Shown in pieces: positions 42,078 through 51,392 of a DNA stretch of 64,000 nt. The position numbers were made by a program, and so were the translations under genes. Position 1 is the first letter of the stretch, and every line of letters begins with the position of its first letter. The stretch lies in the NCBI GenBank assembly GCA_002345565.1, contig DDVS01000001.1, positions 118,712-182,711 on the forward strand, written 5' to 3'. The DNA comes from Flavobacteriales bacterium UBA2306. GTDB taxonomy: Bacteria; Bacteroidota; Bacteroidia; Flavobacteriales; Weeksellaceae. The notes below the pieces were generated by a model. That model made no database searches, was not told the origin of the DNA, and worked only from the letters and a program-made list of their open reading frames with translations.

Positions 42078-42204
42078 AACCACAAAAGTCACAAAAGTTT
42101 TGGATGCTTTTCTAACGTTGAAAAGAACAAATAAACCGATATTACTGACTTTTGTAATCTTAAAAAGATAAATTCCACATCATTCTTTTGTGACTTTTGT
42201 GGTT
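42078..42204. repeat. 127-bp palindromic element (AACCACAAAAG type)
   Basis: AACCACAAAAGTCACAAAAG (42078-42097) and CTTTTGTGACTTTTGTGGTT (42185-42204) are perfect 20-bp inverted repeats around about 87 bp of AT-rich DNA. The design matches the element at 40967-41134 (AACCACA...TGTGGTT ends). It fills the gap between the ArsC-like and DUF763 genes. Confidence 0.85.
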
Positions 42205-42217
42205 TAAAAAATAATAA

Positions 42218-43429
42218 ATGAAACGTTCTGGAACTGCAGATTTGCCACTACATTACGGTCAGGTTCCGCCTTGGCTTTACGAACGTATGTCCAGACTTGG
42301 GCTGGCGATAGTGGAAGTGATTCTTGCAGATTATGGAAAGGATGAAGTCTTACGACGATTGGCCGACCCGTTTTGGTTTCAGAGTTTTGGAGCGGTGATG
42401 GGAATGGATTGGCATTCTTCAGGCATTACGACGTCTGTGATGGGCGCTTTGAAACGAGCCATTAATCCAAATTCTAAATCTCTTGGAATTTACATTGCAG
42501 GAGGAAAAGGAAAATTCTCCAAAGATGCACCGAATGAATTGCTGAGAATTGCAGATTCCACAGGACTTGACGGAAACGAATTGGTGCGTTGCAGTAAGTT
42601 GTCTGCGAAGGTTGATAACACGGCTATTCAAGATGGTTATCAGCTTTATTTACATAATTTTATTTTGTCTGACCAAGGGAATTGGGCGGTTGTTCAGCAA
42701 GGGATGCACGATTCTGACGGAACGGCGAGACGTTACCATTGGCTGTCGGAAAATGTAACTTCTTTTGTGAATGAGCCTCACACGGGAATCTCCGGTGTTA
42801 ACCGTGGGAATATTCTCAATCTCACATCTTCCGAAGCGGAACAAAACAGAAACGGAATTGTTGACATCACAAAAACTGATTCTGAGAAATGGATGCAGGA
42901 TTTCCAACGTTTTATTCTGCCGGCTCATCACGAGGTTTTGGCCAGTGATGTTGATATGAAAAAACTTGGCAATATTCTTTGGCTGGCGAGAGAAAATGAA
43001 CCTGAGAATTTTGAAGATTTGCTGATGCTGAAAGGTATTGGTCCACGAACGATGCAGTCTTTGGCTTTGGTGAGTGAGGTGATTCACGGGGCGCCTTCCA
43101 GATTTACGGACCCTGCACGTTTTTCTTTTGCACACGGAGGAAAAGACGGTCATCCGTTTCCTGTGCCTACCCAAACTTATGACGAAACGATTTCTATCCT
43201 GCGAAGCGGCATTGAGAAAGCTAAATTGGGGAATACGGATAAGAATCTTGCGATTAAAAAACTACACGAAATTGCTGTGAGAACCGAAGAGAATTTCACT
43301 CCGGATTTTAGTCTTGAAAAAGTGATAGAAGAGGAGCGACAAAACTCTTGGCGATTTGGTGGGAAAACCGTTTTTGGCGATGCTAAACCTCCGAAAGGGA
43401 ATGATGGGATACAGTTGAGTTTGTTTTGA
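42218..43429 (+). CDS. DUF763 domain-containing protein
   Basis: 403 residues. The start KRSGTADLPLHYGQVPPWLY and GIYIAGGKGKFSKDAPNELL, SAKVDNTAIQDGYQLYLHNF, DWHSSGITTSVMGALKRA are characteristic of DUF763, a family found in bacteria and archaea without an assigned role. A helix-hairpin-helix-like piece LLMLKGIGPRTMQSLALVSE hints at DNA binding (inference). Starts 13 bp after a palindromic element. Confidence 0.9.
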   Translation: MKRSGTADLPLHYGQVPPWLYERMSRLGLAIVEVILADYGKDEVLRRLADPFWFQSFGAVMGMDWHSSGITTSVMGALKRAINPNSKSLGIYIAGGKGKFSKDAPNELLRIADSTGLDGNELVRCSKLSAKVDNTAIQDGYQLYLHNFILSDQGNWAVVQQGMHDSDGTARRYHWLSENVTSFVNEPHTGISGVNRGNILNLTSSEAEQNRNGIVDITKTDSEKWMQDFQRFILPAHHEVLASDVDMKKLGNILWLARENEPENFEDLLMLKGIGPRTMQSLALVSEVIHGAPSRFTDPARFSFAHGGKDGHPFPVPTQTYDETISILRSGIEKAKLGNTDKNLAIKKLHEIAVRTEENFTPDFSLEKVIEEERQNSWRFGGKTVFGDAKPPKGNDGIQLSLF

Positions 43430-43464
43430 GAATATTTTTCCAACTTACATTATAAAAATTTTAT

Positions 43465-45057
43465 ATGATAAATTTTTCCGAAAAACTTCAAAATTTTGAT
43501 GAGACAAATTTTTCTAGAATCCTATACGAATTTGGATTTGCGTCAGATGAAATTAAACAGTTTATTATCGAAGAGTTTTCGGATTATTTTGAGAATAGAA
43601 GGAAACTTGAAGAAAATACACTTGAAAATCTTACTACTGTTTGGTTTTCTTTTCTTTCTATTGAAAGAGATTTTAAGGAATCTTTAATTTATCTTTCAAT
43701 CATTCTTGAAATTTATAATTCTGCAAAGAAAAATAACTCCTATGAAGCTTTTAATGGATATGCAGAATGGTTTCCAGATTTTAGTCAAAGCATAACAAGG
43801 TTTTGGTCAATTTATTTTGGCCAAAAGAAATATGATGAACTTTCTAACGAAGATTACCTTTCTGAAATTACTCAATTAATTGGACAATCAATCGAAGGTT
43901 GTGGAAAACCATTTCTTCAATTCACTCTGTTTCTTAATCGAATAAAAAGGAATAAAAATGCTGACGTTAACGAAATTAAAAGTAAAGATTTAGGGATAAT
44001 AATTGATGAGCTAATTAATACAAGTGAATTAAAAAGCCTTTTAGTTATAAATAATATCCGACTTAATCAATGGAGAAACATTTGTTATCATCATAATACG
44101 AAGATTATTGATGGGAAAATGTACTATTATTTGAAACAAAATAATAACATTGAAAGTTTTGAAATCTCAAGAGAAGAATTGAAACTAATTGCTAGAGAAA
44201 TTCAAAATTTATTTAAACTTATTCGAATTGCAGAAACTATTTTTTTTATTGACAATCAAAATGAAATTCAAGAACAAATTAATAAAACTGATACATCAGA
44301 AGTTAATTTTAGAAAAGAATCTCTATTAATAAATTTTTATAACTCCATTAATTCTCAAGGCTTTAATGTTTCAAATTTACAATACGACGAAAATTTAGCG
44401 AGTATGGATTTGATTGATTTAGAAAGATATAGTGATATAACAAAAAAGGCAATACATTCTTCTCAATTACTATATAATTTGTGGACTTTTACTAAATCAA
44501 AAACTCTGCGAATTAATTATTTTTTATATAATAATATTAAGTTTTTTAGTTCCGAAATATCTTCTGCGAATTTTGAAAAAGACCTAGACAACTCTTTTGT
44601 AGAACTTATGAAAGATGTCAAATTTACTTACATAAATAAAGATATTCAACAAAATATAAATCCATTTGAGAATTTAATTTTACCTAATGATGAAAATTCT
44701 CAACAATTTTATTCTCAAAAAGGAGAGAAAATTACAATAGAAATGTTTGTAAAACAATTTGTTTTAAGTACTTTCTGTAACTTTCTTGCTATGGAGGCAG
44801 AGGACTTTACCAATTTAAAAATAAATGTAGGAATCGAAGGTTCTCTTATAATTTCAGAAACTCCTTCTTGTATTTTAGTAGTGCCAGCTCGAATTAGTTG
44901 TAAAATGTTACAACAAACAATTCTTGAAACTCTCGATAACATTATAAAATTATATAAAAATAATCTTTTGACTTTGGAAATTGTTAATGAAGCTAAAGAA
45001 CAAAATAATTATTATGATAAATTACTTCGAATCAAAGAGCAAAAAAAGAACTTTTAA
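43465..45057 (+). CDS. Unrecognised protein with HEPN-type RNxxxH motif
   Basis: 530 residues, mostly helical by composition, AT-rich and Asn/Lys-rich compared with its neighbours. I do not recognise the full-length family. Near the middle, NNIRLNQWRNICYHHNTKII holds Arg204-Asn205-x3-His209, the RNxxxH pattern of HEPN ribonucleases, and is followed by GKMYYYLKQ and a helix IAREIQNLFKLIRIAETIFF as in HEPN-type folds. HEPN proteins act in toxin-antitoxin, abortive infection and other defence systems. No obvious antitoxin gene is adjacent; the DUF763 gene ends 35 bp upstream. One motif alone is weak evidence, so this is a hypothesis. Confidence 0.6.
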   Translation: MINFSEKLQNFDETNFSRILYEFGFASDEIKQFIIEEFSDYFENRRKLEENTLENLTTVWFSFLSIERDFKESLIYLSIILEIYNSAKKNNSYEAFNGYAEWFPDFSQSITRFWSIYFGQKKYDELSNEDYLSEITQLIGQSIEGCGKPFLQFTLFLNRIKRNKNADVNEIKSKDLGIIIDELINTSELKSLLVINNIRLNQWRNICYHHNTKIIDGKMYYYLKQNNNIESFEISREELKLIAREIQNLFKLIRIAETIFFIDNQNEIQEQINKTDTSEVNFRKESLLINFYNSINSQGFNVSNLQYDENLASMDLIDLERYSDITKKAIHSSQLLYNLWTFTKSKTLRINYFLYNNIKFFSSEISSANFEKDLDNSFVELMKDVKFTYINKDIQQNINPFENLILPNDENSQQFYSQKGEKITIEMFVKQFVLSTFCNFLAMEAEDFTNLKINVGIEGSLIISETPSCILVVPARISCKMLQQTILETLDNIIKLYKNNLLTLEIVNEAKEQNNYYDKLLRIKEQKKNF

Positions 45058-45070
45058 AAAATAAAACTAA

Positions 45071-45100
45071 AAACCCTCCGAAAAATTCAGAGGGTTTATT
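45071..45100. terminator. Bidirectional terminator
   Basis: AAACCCTC (45071-45078) pairs with GAGGGTTT (45090-45097). It lies between the convergent ends of the HEPN-motif gene and the acyl-CoA dehydrogenase gene. Confidence 0.75.
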
Positions 45101-45120
45101 ATTTCAATCAAATTGATTAT

Positions 45121-46908
45121 TTAGTAAGAACCTTTCTCAATAAAATGAGCGGCAACTTTTTCTGTCAATGCAATTGGATTCGGTGTGTTCACATATTTTG
45201 TAAAACGTCTTAATCCAGCTAGCATCATTCTTTGCTCATCGCCTTCGGAGAAAGAAACGATACCTTCTTTGGCGTTGGTTGTGATGATTTCAACCGCTTT
45301 GTAAAGATTCAGTCTTGCCATTGCTGCTTCCACAGAATCTGTTGAGAAATGTTTCTCAGCTCTCAGGATTGCTGATTCTGCCATATAGATTTGGTTCAGG
45401 ATTTCGGAAGCATTGAGTAGCAAATGCTGTTGTTTCTCGATGTCCATCATATATTTTTGAAGCGCAGAACCGGAAACCATTAAGAATACTTTTTTCAAGT
45501 TCTTAATCACTTCTTTTTCCTCAGACATATATTCTGAATAATCAGGAATGTCAAAAGACGGAATGCTCATCAATTCTTTAGCAACATTTTTAGCAGGCGT
45601 TAACAAATCGATTTTGCCTTGCATTGCACGCTTGATTAACATTCCAACGGCTAAAAGTCTGTTGATTTCGTTGGTTCCTTCGTAGATTCTGGAAATCCTT
45701 GAATCTCTCCAAGCAGATTCCATTGGTGTATCTTCTGAGAATCCCATTCCACCGTAGATTTGGATTCCTTCGTCCGCTGTATGCTGTGCTAAATCTGATA
45801 CGAAAACCTTCAGGATAGAACATTCAACCGCGAATTCTTCCACACCTTTCAGTTCTGCCTGCTCGTGGTTCATCCCGCCGGCAACCAGTTCTTCAATTTT
45901 GTCTTCTACATTTTTCGCCGCTCTGTAAGAACCAGCTTCGCTCACGAAAGCGCCTGTTGCCATTTCCGCCAACTTCTTACGAATCGCTCCAAATGTGTTG
46001 ATAGAAACCCCAAATTGCTTTCTCTCCGTAGAATAACTCAAAGAATAATTCAGGATTCTTCTTTGGGCATCCAGACAAGCTGCAGCCAGTTTGATACGAC
46101 CAACGTTAAGTGCATTAAGAGCGATTTTGAAACCGTTGTTTCTTTCGCCCAACAGGTTCTCAACAGGGATTTTCATATCATTGAAGAACACCTGACGCGT
46201 AGAAGACGCTCGAATTCCCAATTTGTGTTCCTCCTCCCCGAAAGTCAGACTTTCCGGATTTTCTAATTCAGAACGATTGATGACGAATCCGGTAATGTTT
46301 TTGTCATCATCAATCTTAGCAAACAAAGTGAAAGTGTCTGCAAATCCCGCATTGGAAATCCACATTTTTTGTCCGTTGATGATGTAATGTTTTCCATCAT
46401 CGGAAAGTTTTGCTCTAGTTTTTCCGCTGTTGGCATCAGAACCTGCATCAGGCTCAGTCAAGCAATAAGCTCCGAATTTAGTTCCCGCAGCCAAGTCCGG
46501 AAGATATTTTTGCTTTTGTTCTTCGGTTCCGTAAAGTAGGATAGGAAGTGTTCCGATTCCTGTGTGCGCGCCATAAGCCGTTGCTAATGAACCTGTCGTT
46601 CCAGAGATGTAATCGCAAGCCAGCATTGTAGTAACGAATCCCATTCCCAAACCGCCGTAAGCTTCCGGAACAGCAATTCCCAGGAATCCCATTTCCCCGA
46701 TTTTACGCATTACTTCTTCTGTATAAGCGTAATCTTTTTTCTCGAATCTTTCCTTATTCGGAACGACTTCTTTATCGATGAATTCCTTTGCAGAATCACG
46801 AAGCATCTTTTGTTCTTCGGACAATTCTTCGATGCTGAAAATTTCCTGAGCAGTGATATCCTTTACCAAGAATTCTCCGCCATCTATTGTTTTGATTTCT
46901 GTTGACAT
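45121..46908 (-). CDS. Acyl-CoA dehydrogenase
   Basis: 595 residues, longer than the usual 380-400 because of a C-terminal extension of about 170 residues, a form common in Bacteroidetes. FAD and substrate motifs: YCLTEPDAGSDANSGKTRAK, MWISNAGFADTFTLFAKID, and RKQFGVSINTFGAIRKKLAE. The catalytic Glu is in the region RISRIYEGTNEINRLLAVGM. It carries out the first step of beta-oxidation. Last gene of the MarR-led operon, 21 bp after the thiolase gene. Confidence 0.93.
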   Translation of the reverse strand: MSTEIKTIDGGEFLVKDITAQEIFSIEELSEEQKMLRDSAKEFIDKEVVPNKERFEKKDYAYTEEVMRKIGEMGFLGIAVPEAYGGLGMGFVTTMLACDYISGTTGSLATAYGAHTGIGTLPILLYGTEEQKQKYLPDLAAGTKFGAYCLTEPDAGSDANSGKTRAKLSDDGKHYIINGQKMWISNAGFADTFTLFAKIDDDKNITGFVINRSELENPESLTFGEEEHKLGIRASSTRQVFFNDMKIPVENLLGERNNGFKIALNALNVGRIKLAAACLDAQRRILNYSLSYSTERKQFGVSINTFGAIRKKLAEMATGAFVSEAGSYRAAKNVEDKIEELVAGGMNHEQAELKGVEEFAVECSILKVFVSDLAQHTADEGIQIYGGMGFSEDTPMESAWRDSRISRIYEGTNEINRLLAVGMLIKRAMQGKIDLLTPAKNVAKELMSIPSFDIPDYSEYMSEEKEVIKNLKKVFLMVSGSALQKYMMDIEKQQHLLLNASEILNQIYMAESAILRAEKHFSTDSVEAAMARLNLYKAVEIITTNAKEGIVSFSEGDEQRMMLAGLRRFTKYVNTPNPIALTEKVAAHFIEKGSY

Positions 46909-46929
46909 ATTTTATTTTGGATTTTTAGT

Positions 46930-48105
46930 TTATAATAATTCGAATACACTCGCTGCGCCTTGACCTGTTCCAACGCACATTGTCACAACGCCATATTTGC
47001 TTTGTCTGCGTTTCATTTCGTCAAGAAGTTGAACGGTTAATTTTGTTCCTGTACAACCAAGTGGATGTCCAAGTGCAATTGCGCCTCCGTTCACGTTTAC
47101 GATTTCAGGATTGATGTTCAATTCTCTTAAAATGGCAACGGATTGAGAAGCAAAAGCTTCATTCAATTCGAACAAATCAATATCGGATTGCTTAAGTCCA
47201 GCTTGTTCTAATGCTTTCGGAATCGCATACATTGGTCCGATTCCCATAATTCTTGGAGGAACACCAACTGCGGAATAGGAGAGAAGTCTTGCAACCGGAG
47301 TTAGATTGAGTTCTTTTACCATTTTTTCTGATACAACCAGTGTAAAAGCAGCACCATCAGACGTTTGTGAAGAATTTCCAGCTGTAACAGAACCATTCGC
47401 AGCAAAGACTGGCCGTAATTTTGCCAAAGCTTCAATCGAAGTATCAGCTCTCGGACCTTCGTCTTGTTTGAATGCGTATTCTTTGGTTTGGATTTTTTCC
47501 TTTTCGTCAAGAAAATTGTATTTAACATCAATCGGAACAATCTGATTGTCGAATTTCCCTTCTTTAATCGCTTTAATCGCTTTCTGATGAGAGTTATAAG
47601 CAAATTGGTCTTGTTCCTCACGACTTACTTTGAACTCGTTGGCAACCGCTTCTGCTGTTAATCCCATTCCCCAATAATAATCGGGATTTGATTTTGCCAA
47701 ATCCGTGTCTGGAATTGGTTTATAACCACCCATTGGGATATAAGACATACTTTCTGCACCACCAGCGATGATACATTCTGCCATTCCGGCTTTGATTTTC
47801 GCTGCTGCAATCGCAATTGATTCTGAACCCGATGCACAATATCTGTTCACTGTTACACCCGGAACTTTGTCGGTGTCCAATCCCATCAAGGAGATAAGTC
47901 TTGCGACATTCAGTCCTTGTTCTGCTTCCGGCATTGCACATCCGACAATTAAGTCATCAATGCGAGCCGGGTCTAGATTTGGAACATCTTTCATAAGACG
48001 TTCTATTACAGTTGCCGCCATATCATCCGGACGAGTAAAACGTAAAGAACCTTTCGGTGCTTTACCAACTGCTGTTCTGTATCCTGTTACTATATATGCT
48101 TCCAT
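46930..48105 (-). CDS. fadA: Acetyl-CoA C-acyltransferase (thiolase)
   Basis: 391 residues. Nucleophile Cys in TVNRYCASGSESIAIAAAKI, the His in NVNGGAIALGHPLGCTGTKL and the second Cys in GVVTMCVGTGQGAASVFEL, all in place. It splits 3-ketoacyl-CoA to acetyl-CoA in beta-oxidation. A 239-bp gap with inverted repeats separates it from the preceding fadB-like gene. Confidence 0.94.
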   Translation of the reverse strand: MEAYIVTGYRTAVGKAPKGSLRFTRPDDMAATVIERLMKDVPNLDPARIDDLIVGCAMPEAEQGLNVARLISLMGLDTDKVPGVTVNRYCASGSESIAIAAAKIKAGMAECIIAGGAESMSYIPMGGYKPIPDTDLAKSNPDYYWGMGLTAEAVANEFKVSREEQDQFAYNSHQKAIKAIKEGKFDNQIVPIDVKYNFLDEKEKIQTKEYAFKQDEGPRADTSIEALAKLRPVFAANGSVTAGNSSQTSDGAAFTLVVSEKMVKELNLTPVARLLSYSAVGVPPRIMGIGPMYAIPKALEQAGLKQSDIDLFELNEAFASQSVAILRELNINPEIVNVNGGAIALGHPLGCTGTKLTVQLLDEMKRRQSKYGVVTMCVGTGQGAASVFELL

Positions 48106-48129
48106 ATTTTTTCTGTTTTAATTTTTATT

Positions 48130-48346
48130 ATGCCTCGTAGAGGTCATCTGTTAATAGCTAACGATTTATTTTTCTTAGCGAAGCTCCGTAGGAGCGACCT
48201 GTTAATATTATTCAATCAACCAAATATTTTTAAATCAAAATCAATTTTAAACAAAATCAAAATATTCTACTATCAGGTCGCCTCTACGAGGCTTGTTTTG
48301 AAAATGGTATTTTTTCTATTATCAGTTCGCTCCTATGGAGCTTTTT
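48130..48346. repeat. Four-unit nested inverted repeat (GCTCCGTAGGAGCGACCTG family)
   Basis: Units: GCCTCGTAGAGGTCATCTGT (about 48132), GAAGCTCCGTAGGAGCGACC (about 48180), and inverted AGGTCGCCTCTACGAGGCTT (about 48274) and AGTTCGCTCCTATGGAGCTT (about 48324). Unit 1 is complementary to unit 3 and unit 2 to unit 4. A short open frame across the block is only a by-product. The element fills the gap between fadB and fadA and would place a long structured RNA inside the operon transcript. Confidence 0.82.
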
Positions 48347-50717
48347 AGTTTCTAAGCGGTTTTCCTGTCGTTAACATACTCTGAATTCTTTCAAGCGTTT
48401 TTCTCTCTCCGCAAAGTGAAAGGAATGCTTCTCTTTCCAAATCCAAAAGATATTGTTCAGAAACTTCTGTCTGCTCAGAAAGATTACCGCCGGTCATTAC
48501 GTAACCAATTTTGTTAGCGATTTTTCTGTCGTGTTCCGATGCGTAACCGCCTGCAACCATTTGGTCAGTTCCAACGTAGAACATTCCCATTGCTTCGTTT
48601 CCGAGAACTTTAACCTTCTCAGGAACCGGCGGTGTATATCCTAATTCGTCTAAAACGATAGCCTGACGTTTTGCTTCAGCAATCTGTCTGTCTTTGTTAA
48701 CAACGATGATATCTTTATCTGTCAAAATTCCCATTTGCTTAGCTTCGTGAGCAGAAGTCGCCACTTTTGCCGTTGCAATGTTCATAAAGTAATTTCGCAG
48801 GTGATTGGTTTTAACATCATCAGGAAGTGTTCCTTTAAGCGCTCTCAAAGCAAATTCTTTTGTTCCGCCACCTCCGGGAATTAAACCAACTCCAACTTCA
48901 ACTAATCCGATGTAAGTTTCTGCTGCTGCAACGATTTTGTCTGCGTGCATAGAGAATTCACAACCACCGCCAAGTGTCATTCCGAAAGGCGCAGCGATTA
49001 CCGGAATTGATGAATATCTCAGCTTCATAGAAGTCTGCTGGAACATTGCGATGGCCATATTCAGTTCATACCAATCTTGTTCAACTGCCATCATCATTAC
49101 CATTGCTAGATTAGCGCCGACAGAGAAATTATCAGCTTGATTTCCTACAACCAAACCTCTATAATCTTTCTCAGCAATGTCGATAGATTTATTAAGTCCT
49201 TCTAAAACGCCTCCTCCAAGAGAATTCATTTTTGAACGGAATTCAAAATTCAAAATACCGTCGCCAAGGTCAATTAATGCAGATTCGGAATTAGACCAAA
49301 CCGTTTTTTCTTTTCTGATATTATTAAGAATAATAAAAGCATCCTGACCAGGAATTGGCTCGTAAGTTTTTGTATTCTGATTGTAAAATAATTGTTTACC
49401 GTTTTCCAGTTTGTAGAAAGATTCGTTTCCGGAAGCCAGCATTACTTTTACCCAATCTGCCACTTTATAACCTTCGCTTTCAACCAAATCAATTCCTTTT
49501 TGGATTCCAACGAAATCCCAGTTTTCGAATGGTCCGTATTTCCAAGCATAACCAGTTTTCATTGCATCATCGATAGAGTAGAACACATCGGTAATTTCAG
49601 GAACTCGTTGAGAAACATAAGCGAACAATGAAGCAAAATGTTTTCTAATCAATTCTCCGGCTTTGGATTGGTCTTTCAACAAAATCGGTAAACGGTTTTT
49701 CAAACTTCCTGCTTCTTTCGCAGTTGTAACAATAGAAAGTTTCGGCTGTTTTGTCGGTTCGTAACCAAGTGTTTCATAATTAAGTACGAAACGATTCACA
49801 TTTCCACCGGCATCTTTTTCTTTATAATAAAATCCTTTTTTAGCTTTATCACCAAGAAATTTATTTTCAATCAAGAAATTCAAAGTTTTGGAATCTTTAA
49901 GAGCCTGAACCATTTCATCGTCTTTAAGATTCGCTTGAAGTCCTTTTGTTACATTGAAAGCGGTGTCCAAGCCAACCAAATCTCCCAATTTGAAAGTTCC
50001 TGTTTTTGGACGATTCAGTAAATCTCCGGTCAAGGAATCAGCTTCTTCAATCGTTAAACCGATTTCTTCCGTCAATTCCATAATCTTCGCCATCGAATAA
50101 ACCCCGATTCTGTTTCCGATAAAACCTGGTGTATCTTTACAAAGAACGGTGGTTTTTCCAAGGAATTTTTCGCCGTAAGACATAAAGAAATCAATCACAG
50201 ATTGATCCGTTTTCGGACCTGGAATCACTTCGAATAATTTCAAATATCTCGGTGGATTGAAAAAGTGTGTTCCACAGAAATGCTTCTGGAAATCTTCTGA
50301 CTTTCCTTCTGACATCAAATGAATCGGAATTCCCGATGTGTTAGAAGTGACTAAAGTTCCCGGTTTGCGAAGTTTGTCCACTTTTTCGAACATCGATTGT
50401 TTGATATCCAATCTTTCTACAATCACTTCAATCACCCAATCCGAATTTTTGATTTTATCCAAATCATCTTCGAAATTTCCAACCGTAATTCTGGAAGCGA
50501 AAGATTTGTCATAGATTGGTGAAGGATTACTTTTCAAAGCGTTGTTAAGATGACCTTGTGCAACGCTGTTTCTTGTTTTTTTGTCGGCGTTTTCCGAATC
50601 TTTCGGAGGCATATCCAACATCAAAACCGAGATGCCGTTACCCGCTAAATGACAGGCAATTCCGGAACCCATAACGCCGGAACCAAGAACCGTAACGTGT
50701 TTTATTTTTCTGTTCAT
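48345..50717 (-). CDS. Bifunctional 3-hydroxyacyl-CoA dehydrogenase / enoyl-CoA hydratase
   Basis: 790 residues. The N-terminal half is the NAD-dependent dehydrogenase: VTVLGSGVMGSGIACHLAGN, then TSNTSGIPIHLMSEG, FCGTHFFNPPRYLKLFEVIP and DTPGFIGNRIGVYSM. The C-terminal half is a crotonase-type hydratase (GLVVGNQADNFSVGANLAMV, FGMTLGGGCEFSMHADKIVA, GVGLIPGGGGTKEFA). This order is the reverse of E. coli FadB. It performs steps two and three of beta-oxidation. Lies between the MarR gene and thiolase on the same strand. Confidence 0.94.
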   Translation of the reverse strand: MNRKIKHVTVLGSGVMGSGIACHLAGNGISVLMLDMPPKDSENADKKTRNSVAQGHLNNALKSNPSPIYDKSFASRITVGNFEDDLDKIKNSDWVIEVIVERLDIKQSMFEKVDKLRKPGTLVTSNTSGIPIHLMSEGKSEDFQKHFCGTHFFNPPRYLKLFEVIPGPKTDQSVIDFFMSYGEKFLGKTTVLCKDTPGFIGNRIGVYSMAKIMELTEEIGLTIEEADSLTGDLLNRPKTGTFKLGDLVGLDTAFNVTKGLQANLKDDEMVQALKDSKTLNFLIENKFLGDKAKKGFYYKEKDAGGNVNRFVLNYETLGYEPTKQPKLSIVTTAKEAGSLKNRLPILLKDQSKAGELIRKHFASLFAYVSQRVPEITDVFYSIDDAMKTGYAWKYGPFENWDFVGIQKGIDLVESEGYKVADWVKVMLASGNESFYKLENGKQLFYNQNTKTYEPIPGQDAFIILNNIRKEKTVWSNSESALIDLGDGILNFEFRSKMNSLGGGVLEGLNKSIDIAEKDYRGLVVGNQADNFSVGANLAMVMMMAVEQDWYELNMAIAMFQQTSMKLRYSSIPVIAAPFGMTLGGGCEFSMHADKIVAAAETYIGLVEVGVGLIPGGGGTKEFALRALKGTLPDDVKTNHLRNYFMNIATAKVATSAHEAKQMGILTDKDIIVVNKDRQIAEAKRQAIVLDELGYTPPVPEKVKVLGNEAMGMFYVGTDQMVAGGYASEHDRKIANKIGYVMTGGNLSEQTEVSEQYLLDLEREAFLSLCGERKTLERIQSMLTTGKPLRN

Positions 50718-50795
50718 TATGTTGATTTGTTAATTTGTTGATTCGTTAAATAGTTGATTTCTCTATAAATCAAACAATTTTACATTTTCACGATT

Positions 50796-51257
50796 TCACT
50801 TTTTATGATTTAGTTCATTTGCAATTTTTAGGATGTCTGTCATCACTTCCTTGAAAACTTCAAATTTATCTGGAGCAATTCTTTCAACCACTTTTTTATT
50901 GAAATTAACTACAACTTCTTTTGAAAGATTTCTGGAGTTGACACCTTTTTCCGTCAGTTTTATAATTACTTCTCGTTTATCTGTTGTGGTTTTTTCTTTG
51001 TAGATATAACCGTTGTCTTCGAGAAGTTTGATGATTCTCGTCAAAGAAGTAGGTTCAATCGCCATTTTGGGACCAAGATTCGTACTTCTTGTTCCTTCTT
51101 TTGGGTCAATTTTAAGTAACGTCAATGCTTGAACTGCAGTTGAATTGTACAGGGAAGCTTGGTCCGAATACATTTTCGAGACCGCTAACCAAGCCGACTT
51201 TAACATTAAGTCAACACTTTCGACTTTTTCTGAATTTTTCTTTTCCATAACTAGCAT
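50796..51257 (-). CDS. MarR family regulator of the beta-oxidation operon
   Basis: 153 residues from the ATG at 51257; a second ATG at 51248 (MEKKNSEKVESVD) is equally possible. Winged-helix features: VQALTLLKIDPKEGTRSTNL, LTRIIKLLEDNGYIYKEKTT and TDKREVIIKLTEKGVN, the wing with the conserved Asp-Lys-Arg. First gene of the operon that continues with fadB, fadA and acyl-CoA dehydrogenase. A 26-bp perfect palindrome directly upstream is its likely operator, so it probably represses its own operon until an acyl-CoA ligand appears (inference). Confidence 0.9.
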   Translation of the reverse strand: MLVMEKKNSEKVESVDLMLKSAWLAVSKMYSDQASLYNSTAVQALTLLKIDPKEGTRSTNLGPKMAIEPTSLTRIIKLLEDNGYIYKEKTTTDKREVIIKLTEKGVNSRNLSKEVVVNFNKKVVERIAPDKFEVFKEVMTDILKIANELNHKK

Positions 51258-51273
51258 ATTGAAGTGCTTTTTA

Positions 51274-51310
51274 CAAATATAAAAAAAATACTATGCATGC
51301 ATAGTATTTT
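51274..51310 (-). promoter_or_regulatory. MarR operator palindrome and -7 box
   Basis: 51285-51310 is a perfect 26-bp palindrome centred on ACTATGCATGCATAGT, flanked by AAAAT / ATTTT. On the minus strand a TATATTTG element at 51281-51274 fits the TAnnTTTG -7 box and starts 3 bp from the palindrome's edge. A bound repressor would block RNA polymerase. A clear TTG -33 element was not found. Confidence 0.85.
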
Positions 51311-51392
51311 GATATTAAGTTGATTAATTTATTGATTTACAGCGGATTAATTGTTATGCGAATCTTATTAAATAAAATTGATGAAAATCTAT

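Noticed and set aside
42650..43174. 174-codon open frame opposite the DUF763 gene
   Set aside because: Antisense shadow; the plus-strand protein matches a known family throughout.
48130..48348. 72-codon open frame on the plus strand in the fadB-fadA gap
   Set aside because: It is a by-product of the four-unit inverted repeat; no conserved protein pattern.
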